The translations under genes were made by a program, and so were the position numbers. Positions 56,803-64,000 of a stretch of DNA of 64,000 nt are shown here, one piece after another. The DNA lies in assembly GCA_022846095.1 (NCBI GenBank), contig AP025583.1:992001-1056000 (forward strand). The letters run 5' to 3'. Numbering within the stretch: the first letter of the stretch is position 1; each line of letters begins with the position of its first letter. Source of the stretch: Oscillospiraceae bacterium. Its GTDB lineage: Bacteria; Bacillota; Clostridia; Oscillospirales; Oscillospiraceae. The notes below the pieces were generated by a model, which was given only the letters and a program-made list of their open reading frames with translations, ran no database searches and was not told where the DNA came from.

Positions 56803-57462
56803 ATGGACAAGCTGGACTATAAGAAGGAGTATAAGGATCTCTACCTGCCCAAGACGAAACCCGCGCTGATCGAGGTGCCCGCCATGACCTTCGCCATGGT
56901 GGACGGCAGGGGGGACCCCAACCGGGAGGGCGGGGAATACCAGCAGGCGCTGGCGGTTTTGTACGCCCTGTCCTACACCATTAAAATGAGCCGCATGGGG
57001 GGCAATACCCCGGCGGGCTACTTCGACTACGTGGTGCCCCCGCTGGAGGGGCTGTGGTGGATGGACGACGGCAGCCCCGTGGACTTCGCGCACATGGACA
57101 AGGAGCGCTTCTGCTGGACGGCCATGATCCGCCAGCCCGCGTTCGTCACGCCCGAGGTCTTTGGGTGGGCCTGCGGGGAGGCGGCGCGGAAAAAGGGGCT
57201 GGACGTCTCCCACGCCCGGCTGGAGGCCCTTGAGGAGGGGCTCTGCGCCCAGGTGATGCACCTGGGGAGCTACGACGCCGAGGGGCCGGTCCTGGAGGGG
57301 CTGGACAGCTTCATCGCACAGCAGGGGTACGCGCCCGACTACGGCGCCGCCCTGCCCACGGGGCAGCCGCGCCGCCACCACGAGATTTACCTCACCGACG
57401 CCCGGCGCTGCAAGCCGGAGAAGAACCGCACCGTGCTGCGCACACCCATCCGAAAGGGGTAA
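56803..57462 (+). CDS. GyrI-like small-molecule-binding domain protein
   Basis: The 219-residue protein has the family pattern YKDLYLPKTKPALIEVPAMT, then FAMVDGRGDPNREGGEYQQA and YFDYVVPPLEGLWW, and an ending RHHEIYLTDARRCKPEKNRT. Stand-alone GyrI-like proteins bind or hydrolyse hydrophobic small molecules; some protect against drugs. It has no DNA-binding domain. The ATG follows AAAGGAGG. A WYL regulator precedes it and a GNAT gene follows by six bases, so a small xenobiotic-response operon is suggested. Confidence 0.88.
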   Translation: MDKLDYKKEYKDLYLPKTKPALIEVPAMTFAMVDGRGDPNREGGEYQQALAVLYALSYTIKMSRMGGNTPAGYFDYVVPPLEGLWWMDDGSPVDFAHMDKERFCWTAMIRQPAFVTPEVFGWACGEAARKKGLDVSHARLEALEEGLCAQVMHLGSYDAEGPVLEGLDSFIAQQGYAPDYGAALPTGQPRRHHEIYLTDARRCKPEKNRTVLRTPIRKG

Positions 57463-57468
57463 AACCAT

Positions 57469-58218
57469 ATGGAGCTTATCGAGATTACGCCGGAAAACCT
57501 GGACCGGGAGCACATCTGCTGCGCCATCTCGGAGAAGAAGGGGGAGGCCTGCGTGGCCTCCAAAAAGGCCTGGCTGCGTGAACGCATGGCCGAGGGCCTG
57601 GTCTTTCGCAGGCTGGACGAGCGGGGCAAGGTGTTCATTGAGTACCTGCCCGCCGAGGCGGCCTGGTGCCCCCTGGAGGCGGCGGACTATCTGTTCATCG
57701 ACTGCCTGTGGGTGTCCGGCCAGTTCAAGGGCCGGGGCTGGGGCGCCAAGCTGCTGGAGAGCTGCATCGGGGACGCGCGGCGGCAGGGCAAGGCGGGCGT
57801 GTGCGCGGTGTCCTCCGCCAAAAAGCGGCCCTTCCTGTCCGACCCCGGCTTTTTCAAGCGCTGGGGCTTCCAGAAGGCGGACGAGGCCCCGCCCTGGTTC
57901 GAGCTGTACTACCTGCCCCTGCGGGAGGACGCCGCCCCGCCCCGGTTCAAGCCCTGCGCCAGGGAGGGCGTGCCGGGGGACCGTGGTCTGACCCTCTACT
58001 ACTGCGACCAGTGCCCCCACACGGGGAAGTACGCCCAGCTGCTGGGACAGTGGGGGGAGGCGCGGGGCGTGCCCGTGCGGCTGGTGAAGCTGGAGACGGG
58101 GGAGGCCGCCCGCAGCGCCCCCACCGCCTTCCCCACCTACAGCCTGTTCCGGGACGGCGTGCTGCTGACCAACGAGGTGCTGAGCGAAAAGGCCTTTCAA
58201 AAGCTGCTGGGGGTGTAG
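57469..58218 (+). CDS. GNAT acetyltransferase with YoaP-like C-terminal domain
   Basis: The 249-residue protein has a GNAT fold in its first 145 residues: the acetyl-CoA site is VSGQFKGRGWGAKLLESCIG (the QxxGxG/A pattern in modified form). The rest resembles the YoaP-type C-terminal domain, with LTLYYCDQCPHTGKYAQLLG holding a CxxC-like pair and ending in a thioredoxin-like strand order. Substrate unknown. The ATG follows AAAGGGG. It is the last gene of the WYL-GyrI-GNAT group and is followed directly by repeat copy 3. Confidence 0.85.
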   Translation: MELIEITPENLDREHICCAISEKKGEACVASKKAWLRERMAEGLVFRRLDERGKVFIEYLPAEAAWCPLEAADYLFIDCLWVSGQFKGRGWGAKLLESCIGDARRQGKAGVCAVSSAKKRPFLSDPGFFKRWGFQKADEAPPWFELYYLPLREDAAPPRFKPCAREGVPGDRGLTLYYCDQCPHTGKYAQLLGQWGEARGVPVRLVKLETGEAARSAPTAFPTYSLFRDGVLLTNEVLSEKAFQKLLGV

Positions 58219-58251
58219 GGGACGGCGGACCTTCAGCCTGTCAAGTTGCAA

Positions 58252-58793
58252 CTTAGGCGGATAAGGCTGCCGATGGTGGACGGGCGATTCGTGAATCGCC
58301 CCTACGGATGGAGGGTGACGGGGAAACGTCGGGCCGTATAAACGCCAAGGCAGCGAACGTGGCAGGGCAGTTCGAGCGGCTTTTCAGGCACTATTGAACC
58401 GCAACTATTACCAAGTCTGGGCGGGTCATGTGCCGCAGGGTCCAGGTGTCCGGGGGACACCTGGATGATTTCGGGCGAAGCCACCTTAAACTAGGCAGCC
58501 CTACTACCAACGGGCACAGGCCGAACCGAGCCCTGAGCGCTGCCAAGTCTTGCAGGTTACCTGAACCGCACCGCCGCCGGGCCCCTGGGTTCCCAGGGTC
58601 AGGGTGTCCGGGGGACACCCTGATGCATTCGGGCGCAGCCTCCTTTAAAAAACGAAGCCCTGGTTGTTTCTTCCCGGGGTTCTTTGCAACCAAAGAATCC
58701 CGCCGCCGGAGGCCGGGCCTCCAAAAAGACGGATTGCCGCGTCGGCCCCGCGGGGCCTCCTCGCAATGACAGGGTGCGCCTTATCCGCCTTAG
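58252..58793. repeat. Interspersed repeat element, copy 3, with two nested 50-bp inserts
   Basis: The 542-bp element begins CTTAGGCGGATAAGGC and ends with its near-complement GCGCCTTATCCGCCTTA. It contains the same blocks as copies 1 and 2. It is longer because of two related inserts at 58441-58490 and 58599-58649, each an 11-bp hairpin with a GGG loop followed by ATGATTTCGGGCG-type and CCTTTAAA-type blocks. No convincing coding frame. Confidence 0.8.
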
Positions 58794-58824
58794 TCGTGTC
58801 TCGAATATACTTTGTCGAAATGCT

Positions 58825-58854
58825 GAGCGCCCGGACGGTAACGTCCGGGCGCTC
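58825..58854. terminator. Terminator hairpin at the end of the serine hydrolase gene
   Basis: A 13-bp perfect stem (GAGCGCCCGGACG with its complement, loop GTAA) lies 9 bases beyond the stop of the minus-strand hydrolase gene. It lacks a T run on that strand. Confidence 0.7.
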
Positions 58855-58862
58855 TTTGCCGC

Positions 58863-61800
58863 TTATTTCAGGTTCCGCACCAGATTGAGGGCCACGTCCA
58901 GCGCGTCGGCGCTGGTCCACAGGTCGGGCTGGTAGCCCACGAACTCCTCAAAGTCCCCCTCGGGGAACACGCACAGGTTGCAGCCCAGCTGGACGGCCAC
59001 GCCGCTGTTGGGCAGGTACATCACGGTGTAGGCGTTGCTGGTCAGCATGCCGTAGGTGTTCTGGCCGATGATTAGCGTGTTTTCCACGTTCCGGGCCGCG
59101 TCCACGAAGATCTCCGCCGCGGAGGCGGTGTTTTTCCCGGTGAGGATAATCAGCAGGCTGTCGCTGTCCACAAAGGCGTCGGGCTGGCGGTTGGCCTCCA
59201 CGTAGTGGTCGTTGAGGGCCGCGGCGTCCGCGATGTTCTTCCAGTCCTCGGGGCTGGTGTAGTACTGGTTTTCCGGGGAGTCTCTGAGCAGGTCCTCCAT
59301 ACTCAGGTACATCAGCTCCCGGTAGTTGCTGGTCACCGGGCTGCCCGCCCAGGCCGCCAGCCATTTGAGGGGCAAAATGCCGTTGCCGCCGCCGTTGGAG
59401 CGCAGATCCAGGATGACCACCGGCTCGTCCCTGAGCTGTTCGGCGTAGGAGAGGAACTGCTTTCCGATGGTGTCGTCGTTGGCCTCGTCAAAGCCCATGT
59501 TCCGGGCAAATAGGACGGGGATGTCCCCGCTGTACTGGAGATCAACGGCGCGGTCGCTCTGCTCGTAGCCGGAGCTCCACCGGTCGGCGCTGAGCACGTC
59601 GGCGGTGCCGTCGGTGTAGCGGACGGTGAGCTCGCCCGGGGTGGCCTTGAAGTCGGTGAGCACGCCGGGGTAGTAGACCACCTGGCCGCTGGTGGAGGCG
59701 GAGAGGCGGAAGAGGCCGTCCAGGTCGGCGTACCCGTCCACCGAGGCCACCCGCCTGCCGCCGTCCTGGGTGTAGTAGCCCTGTTCGTCCTTGAGATAGG
59801 CCACCTTGGAGTAGGAGTTGTCCACCTGGACCTCGGACAGGCCCGTGCCGTTGACGGTGAAGTGCCCGTCCTTCATAAAGGCCAGGTGCTTGAGCAGGGA
59901 CTGCTCCAGCACCCCCGCGGTCAGGGCGGAGGCGTCCTTGCAGTCCTGGAGCACCGCGGCCTTGGCCGCGCCGAAGGCCTCGTCCCCGCCGAAGGCGTAG
60001 TAGGGGCCGTAGGTGGTCTGGAGGGCGCGGAACAGCACGTCCAGATCCGCCTCCGCCTGGGCCAGGGTCAGGGCCGCGCCGGGGGCGTATTCCACGTCGG
60101 TGGACTGGTAGTCGAAAATGTTGAAATCATCCCCGGAAAAGCTGTGCAGGTAGCTGGTAAAGTCCACGTCGGGCTTCACAATGGCACGGTGGCTGGCGTT
60201 CACCGCCTCCATCAGCCCCGCCATGCTGCCGTACTGGCCGGGGAGGGCGGGGGCCTCCGGCTGCGCCGGGGCGGCCTGGGTGGAGAGGTGGAACCGGGCG
60301 CCGGGCCGGCCCACAAAGACCACGTAGCCCCCCTCGGGCAGGGTGGCGGAGGTGTCCCCAAAGGCCCAGGAGCCAGCGGTGGCGGCCCCGGTCTGGTCGT
60401 AGACGTAGAACGCGCCCTGGTCGGGCACCTCCACGCTCAGGGTCTTGCCGGCGGCTCCGCCCACGGCGAACCAGCGGGCGTAGCCCTGCTCGCCCACGGT
60501 GCAGTACGCGCCGGGGCCCGCGTAGAGGTTGGCGATGGTCTCGGCGTCCACGAAGAGGTTGGCGCCGGCCTCCAGATACTCCGCGCCGTCCTCGGTATAG
60601 AAGCGGTAGTCAGACTGGTCACGCCCGGCGGTGCCGGGGATCTGGAGGTAGGCCAGGGCGGTATTTTCATCCACAATGCGGTTGGTGGACACGTAGCCGG
60701 GGGCGATGTCCAGAATCCCGGCGGGGAAGCCGGCCGCGGAGAGCCCCATGGCGTACACCGCGGAGGAGTACTTCTCGTTGACCAGCACGTAGCTCTTATT
60801 CTCACGCGCGCGCCAGGCGGCCATCACCGCGTCGGAGACCTCGTTGGCCTCCAGCCGCTGCATGGTGTACTCGCTCACCACCGTGGGGGCCAGGCCCTGC
60901 ACAGGCTGGTAGATCTGCTCCCACAGGTAGGTATTGCCGTTTTCCTCCGTGACCAGCTTGGCCCGGGTGGTGCCCGACTCGTCCCGGAAGCTGCCGTCGC
61001 CGTAGTAGCCCAGGGTCTGGCCGCCGCCGCCCAGGATCTCGGGCAGGGCGAGGGTGAGGCCGTTTTCATCAAAGGAGGCCGTCATGATCCCGGCGGTGCC
61101 GGCGTAGACCCCGGCGTACTGATCCATGTCCTGGGGCATGTCGGCCTTTTCGGCGGCGGGGAGGGCGGCGGTCTCGTCCACCGTGACCCCCTGCTCCGCG
61201 AGCGTGTCAATCAGGATGCGGGCCGCGGCCAGCTGGTTGTAGGCGCTGCTGCCGCCGGAGGTGAGCAGCGCCACCGAGAGACCGTACTCGGGCAGCACCA
61301 CCAGGGCGGCGTGGTAGGCCAGCGTGTCGCCACCCTTGACCAGGGCCTGTACGCCGCTTTGGTTGAAGGGGAACATGCGCACGTTGTCCCAGCCCAGGCC
61401 GTAAGCCAGGGCGTCGTCCTCGCTGCCGGCGGGCCAGAGGCCCCGGGCGCTCTCGTCGCTGGCCATGGCGTCCAGGGAGGACTGGCGCAGCAGCTTGGTG
61501 CCGCAGAACAGGCCGCCGAAGGAGGCCAGATCCTCCGCCGTGGCGTAGATGCCGCCGGTGCCGACGACGCCCAGGGTCTCGGGGGGCAGGGCGCTGTCGC
61601 TCTGGCCCAGGTAGGTCTTGGCCATCAGCGCCCGGTCAAACCCGTCCGCCGGGGTGAAGGTGCCGTCCAGGCCGTTGGGCCCCAGGACATGGTCGTGGAG
61701 ATAGTCGGAAAAGTCCTGGCCCGAGACCGCCTCCACCACCAGCTCGGCCAGGGTGAAGCCGTCGTTGCAGTAGACGCTGTACGCGCCGGGGTCGGCCTTG

Positions 61801-62327
61801 AGGCGCTGGGTGCTCAGGCGGTTCAGGAGATCGTCGGTGCCGGAGGTGTCCCCCGGGTCCCCCAGCAGGAAGGCGTTGGCGGTGGAGGAGCCCATGAGGC
61901 CGGAGGAGTGGTTGAGCAGCATCCGCACGGTGATCTGCCTGTAGCGCTCGTCCGCCATGGTGAAGCCGGGCAGATAGGCGGTGACCGGCTTGTCCAAATC
62001 CAGCTTGCCGGCCTCGGCCAGCTGCATGGCGGCCGAGGTGGTGTAAATCTTGCTCACCGAGCCTATACCGTACAGGTTGTCAGCGGTGAGGGCGCGGTTT
62101 TCGGTGCGGGAGTAGCTGCCGGCGTGGCCGGAGAGGACGATCTCCCCGTCCCGCCACAGGGCGTACTGCACGCTGTCCGCCCCGCCGTACTGCATGGCAA
62201 GGCCCGCGGCGGCCTGGGCGCGGTCGGCCAGGGAGGGCGAGCCCTCTTCGGCGGCCGCGGGCAGCGTCAGCAGCCCGGCCAGCAGCGCCAGTGCCAGCAG
62301 GAGGGCGAGTGGCTTGTTCTTCTTCAT
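58863..62327 (-). CDS. Secreted fusion of a beta-lactamase-like serine hydrolase and an S41-family peptidase
   Basis: The 1154-residue protein has a signal peptide (PLALLLALALLAGLLTLPAA, ending AAA-EEG). A class C beta-lactamase/penicillin-binding-like hydrolase spans about 30-380, with the SxxK nucleophile in GSVSKIYT and the YxN motif in YSVYCNDG. A middle part of about 350 residues has little similarity to known domains. A C-terminal S41 tail-protease-like domain (about 760-1150) has VVILDLRSNGGGNG and the Ser of LTGKNTASAAEIFVDA. Each half is a known extracellular hydrolase family; their union in one chain is unusual. ATG 62327 is preferred to a GTG two codons before it on ribosome-site spacing. 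Confidence 0.88.
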   Translation of the reverse strand: MKKNKPLALLLALALLAGLLTLPAAAEEGSPSLADRAQAAAGLAMQYGGADSVQYALWRDGEIVLSGHAGSYSRTENRALTADNLYGIGSVSKIYTTSAAMQLAEAGKLDLDKPVTAYLPGFTMADERYRQITVRMLLNHSSGLMGSSTANAFLLGDPGDTSGTDDLLNRLSTQRLKADPGAYSVYCNDGFTLAELVVEAVSGQDFSDYLHDHVLGPNGLDGTFTPADGFDRALMAKTYLGQSDSALPPETLGVVGTGGIYATAEDLASFGGLFCGTKLLRQSSLDAMASDESARGLWPAGSEDDALAYGLGWDNVRMFPFNQSGVQALVKGGDTLAYHAALVVLPEYGLSVALLTSGGSSAYNQLAAARILIDTLAEQGVTVDETAALPAAEKADMPQDMDQYAGVYAGTAGIMTASFDENGLTLALPEILGGGGQTLGYYGDGSFRDESGTTRAKLVTEENGNTYLWEQIYQPVQGLAPTVVSEYTMQRLEANEVSDAVMAAWRARENKSYVLVNEKYSSAVYAMGLSAAGFPAGILDIAPGYVSTNRIVDENTALAYLQIPGTAGRDQSDYRFYTEDGAEYLEAGANLFVDAETIANLYAGPGAYCTVGEQGYARWFAVGGAAGKTLSVEVPDQGAFYVYDQTGAATAGSWAFGDTSATLPEGGYVVFVGRPGARFHLSTQAAPAQPEAPALPGQYGSMAGLMEAVNASHRAIVKPDVDFTSYLHSFSGDDFNIFDYQSTDVEYAPGAALTLAQAEADLDVLFRALQTTYGPYYAFGGDEAFGAAKAAVLQDCKDASALTAGVLEQSLLKHLAFMKDGHFTVNGTGLSEVQVDNSYSKVAYLKDEQGYYTQDGGRRVASVDGYADLDGLFRLSASTSGQVVYYPGVLTDFKATPGELTVRYTDGTADVLSADRWSSGYEQSDRAVDLQYSGDIPVLFARNMGFDEANDDTIGKQFLSYAEQLRDEPVVILDLRSNGGGNGILPLKWLAAWAGSPVTSNYRELMYLSMEDLLRDSPENQYYTSPEDWKNIADAAALNDHYVEANRQPDAFVDSDSLLIILTGKNTASAAEIFVDAARNVENTLIIGQNTYGMLTSNAYTVMYLPNSGVAVQLGCNLCVFPEGDFEEFVGYQPDLWTSADALDVALNLVRNLK

Positions 62328-62446
62328 GTTCACCTGTCCTTTCGGATCTTGATAGGTTCATTTTGATGCCCAAAGCGTTATAAGTCAAGTTAAGAATGGA
62401 TTAAAAGCCGCCGGGCGTATGACCTATCGAAAGAATCGTCTACTGA

Positions 62447-62516
62447 CATTTACTGAATGTCAATACTTCTGCCAGTTTAACATATACTTTCCTAAATGAC
62501 AACTACTAAATGTCAA
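62447..62516. promoter_or_regulatory. Repeated TGACATTTA operator-like motifs before the XRE gene
   Basis: TGACATTTACTGAATGTCA forms a dyad, and TAAATGACA and TAAATGTCA follow about 35-50 bases on. The four half-sites in 70 bases lie between the divergent hydrolase and XRE genes and are probably bound by the XRE protein. Confidence 0.6.
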
Positions 62517-62531
62517 TTTGGGAGAGCGGCT

Positions 62532-62795
62532 ATGTACAAAAATAAGGCTTGCGACGGCTCCAACAATATTTGCGGGCGCAGGATCAAGGAATTCCGGGAA
62601 AGGATGCCCACCCGGCCGTCCCAGAAGGACTTTTCCGACATGCTGCAAATCGCGGGGCTGGACGTGGACAAAAACGCCATCCAGCGCATCGAGTGCGGCA
62701 AGCGCTTCGTGACCGACATCGAGCTGAAGATCATCGCCAGGGTGCTGAACGTGGGCTATGGGGATCTGCTGGACGGGACGGCGGGCGATCCGTAA
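62532..62795 (+). CDS. XRE-family transcriptional regulator
   Basis: The 87-residue protein has a helix-turn-helix (CGRRIKEFRERMPTRPSQKD, then KNAIQRIECGKRFVTDIELK) and the ending IARVLNVGYGDLLDG that is typical of small Clostridia XRE proteins. ATG 62532 follows GGGAGAG; an earlier in-frame ATG lies among the operator motifs. It probably controls itself and perhaps the divergent hydrolase gene. Confidence 0.85.
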   Translation: MYKNKACDGSNNICGRRIKEFRERMPTRPSQKDFSDMLQIAGLDVDKNAIQRIECGKRFVTDIELKIIARVLNVGYGDLLDGTAGDP

Positions 62796-62815
62796 ACCGC
62801 CCGCCCTGCGCGCTT

Positions 62816-64000
62816 TTAGCCCCCGGCCAATGCCCAGGCGTCCCTGAGCAGGCGGAAGGCGGGGTCCATGTCCTCCGCCTCCAGCCGGGCGTACCCCATG
62901 ACCAGGGTGGGGGGGCCGGGCCGGGCGGGCGGGGTCAGGCGGTAGGCGGACAGGGGGTAAACCCCCACCCCCGCCGCCCGGGCCCGGCGCTCCAGCTCCG
63001 CCTCGTCCAGGGGGCTGTCCACCCGCAGCAGCAGGTGCAGCCCCGCGTCCGCCCCGGAGAAGGCCTCCGGCCCCGCCGCCGCGCCCCAGCGGCGGGCCGC
63101 GGCCATCAGGGCCTCCTTCCGGGCCTTGTAGCCGGTGCGCATCCGGGCCACGTGGCGCTCGAAGTGCCCCCCCTCCAGGAAGCGGGCCAGGGCGTACTGC
63201 TCGAAGGAGGGCACGGTGGAGGAGTAGAAGAGGAACTCCCGGCGGTAGCGCTCCAGCAGGTGGGGGGGCAGCACCAGGAAGCTGATGCGCAGGGAGGGGG
63301 CCAGGCTCTTGGCGAAGGTGTTGAGGTAGATCACCCGCTCCGAGCGGTCCAGGCTCTGGAGGGCGGGGATGGGGCGGCCGGAGAAGCGGAACTCGCTGTC
63401 GTAGTCGTCCTCGATGATGTATCGGTTGGGGGCCTCCTCCGCCCAGGACAGCAGCTCCCGCCGCCGCCCCACCGGCATCACGGTGCCCAGGGGGAAGTGG
63501 TGGGAGGGGGTCACGTGGGCCACCCGCGCCCCCGACCAGCGCAGCGCGTCCACCCGCAGGCCCCCCTCGTCCATGGGGATGGGGCAGACCAGGGCCCCCT
63601 CGTGGGCCAGGATGCGGTGGAACTTGGGGTAGCCGGGGTCCTCGGCGGCGTAGCCCCCGTCCCGGCCCAGCAGCTGGAACAGCAGCCCCGTCAGGTACTC
63701 CGACCCGGCCCCCACCACCACCTGGTCCGGGTGGGCTGTGATGCCCCGGAAGTCGTGGAGGTACCCGGCGATGGCCCGGCGCAGCCGGGGGGCCCCCTGG
63801 GGGTGGGTGGACTGGAGCAGGGCGCTGTCCTGCTCCGAAAGGACCTCCCGCATGAGCCGGGCCCAGGTGGCGAAGGGGAAGCGCCCCGTGTCCACGCCCC
63901 CGGTGGTGAAGTCGTAGCGCAGGGGGGCGGCCGGAGCCTCCCGGGCCACCGGGCCGGGGGCGGCCGGGGCCTGCGCGGGGGCGGGCGCGCCCACGCTCTG
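62816..64000 (-). CDS. MocR/PdxR-family regulator, aminotransferase part (N-terminus off the right edge)
   Basis: At least 394 residues of a class I/II aminotransferase-like domain are visible, entering from the right edge with no start. Landmarks are YDFTTGGVDTGRFPFATWAR (MocR linker to catalytic part), VVVGAGSEYLTGLLFQLLG, AHVTPSHHFPLGTVMPVGRR, YIIEDDYDSEFRFSG and the pyridoxal-phosphate lysine in LNTFAKSLAPSLRISFLVLP. In this family a GntR winged helix precedes it, which would lie outside the window. Members are PLP-sensing regulators of vitamin B6 or amino acid genes. An Ala/Pro-rich linker lies at the edge. Confidence 0.9.
   Translation of the reverse strand, partial: QSVGAPAPAQAPAAPGPVAREAPAAPLRYDFTTGGVDTGRFPFATWARLMREVLSEQDSALLQSTHPQGAPRLRRAIAGYLHDFRGITAHPDQVVVGAGSEYLTGLLFQLLGRDGGYAAEDPGYPKFHRILAHEGALVCPIPMDEGGLRVDALRWSGARVAHVTPSHHFPLGTVMPVGRRRELLSWAEEAPNRYIIEDDYDSEFRFSGRPIPALQSLDRSERVIYLNTFAKSLAPSLRISFLVLPPHLLERYRREFLFYSSTVPSFEQYALARFLEGGHFERHVARMRTGYKARKEALMAAARRWGAAAGPEAFSGADAGLHLLLRVDSPLDEAELERRARAAGVGVYPLSAYRLTPPARPGPPTLVMGYARLEAEDMDPAFRLLRDAWALAGG

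Noticed and set aside
55246-58251. Minus-strand frame of 1001 codons across the Nei-like, WYL, GyrI-like and GNAT genes
   Set aside because: Antisense to four recognisable genes with good ribosome sites; no family similarity.
59862-62366. Plus-strand frame of 834 codons opposite the hydrolase fusion
   Set aside because: Gly/Val/His-rich antisense shadow of a gene with clear motifs.

Overview
The window is GC-rich DNA from a Gram-positive anaerobe, most likely a gut Clostridia member of the Oscillospiraceae type (Flavonifractor/Lawsonibacter-like). This is inferred from a Cys T-box leader, strong AGGAGG ribosome sites, DUF4317, DUF1385 and YozG-type genes, an ADP-forming acyl-CoA synthetase, and tkt split into two subunits. 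There is no rRNA or CRISPR; one tRNA-Leu(CAA) is present.

Layout. 1-5.3 kb: a partial gene, a MATE exporter, a repeat element, plsY, a maltose-type acetyltransferase, a low-Mr tyrosine phosphatase and an M24 peptidase. 5.4-12 kb: a double-HTH GntR regulator, a large hybrid histidine kinase and a TPR protein. 12-20.5 kb: a sigma-54-controlled catabolic module. A PAS/AAA+ activator sits between two divergent operons. One operon encodes a 3-hydroxyacyl-CoA-dehydrogenase-like enzyme, both subunits of an ADP-forming acyl-CoA synthetase and a beta-keto acid cleavage enzyme. The other encodes a sodium symporter and an M20 hydrolase. Both operons carry a consensus -24/-12 promoter with a shared dyad (ATTCA-N4-TGAAT) about 105-112 bp upstream.

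22.0-30.6 kb: an inovirus-like (filamentous phage) prophage inserted just upstream of the tRNA-Leu promoter. It has a HUH replication initiator, a row of small membrane/coat genes, a signal-peptide/C-terminal-anchor adsorption protein, a Zot-type assembly ATPase and an IS30-family transposase. An 11-bp inverted repeat and a 15-bp direct repeat bracket the whole 8.5 kb, so the phage itself appears to be the transposable unit. Five copies of an exactly 53-bp inverted repeat lie in it, each beside a gene 3' end. Three of them punctuate single-gene minus-strand cassettes.

30.6-45 kb: a lipoprotein and a two-component system whose regulator and kinase genes are split by inserted DNA. Then come DUF1385, prmC, recA-recX, a nitroreductase, rimO, pgsA, a hexapeptide transferase, and T-box-cysE-cysS. 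Two genes here (the response regulator and DUF1385) carry the same unusual insertion: their last 58-68 bp are duplicated around a 125-146 bp hairpin-rich insert.

45-64 kb: a double-TetR regulator, a 256-bp field of nested perfect hairpins, a sirtuin, DUF2975/YozG, a radical SAM protein, a Vat-like acetyltransferase, a HAD phosphatase, split transketolase, a cytidylate-kinase-like protein, a YhhN protein, a Nei/Fpg-like protein, a WYL regulator, GyrI-like and GNAT proteins, a giant serine hydrolase-S41 fusion, an XRE regulator and the C-terminal part of a MocR regulator. A roughly 400-540 bp repeat family occurs three times (2.1, 50.4 and 58.3 kb).
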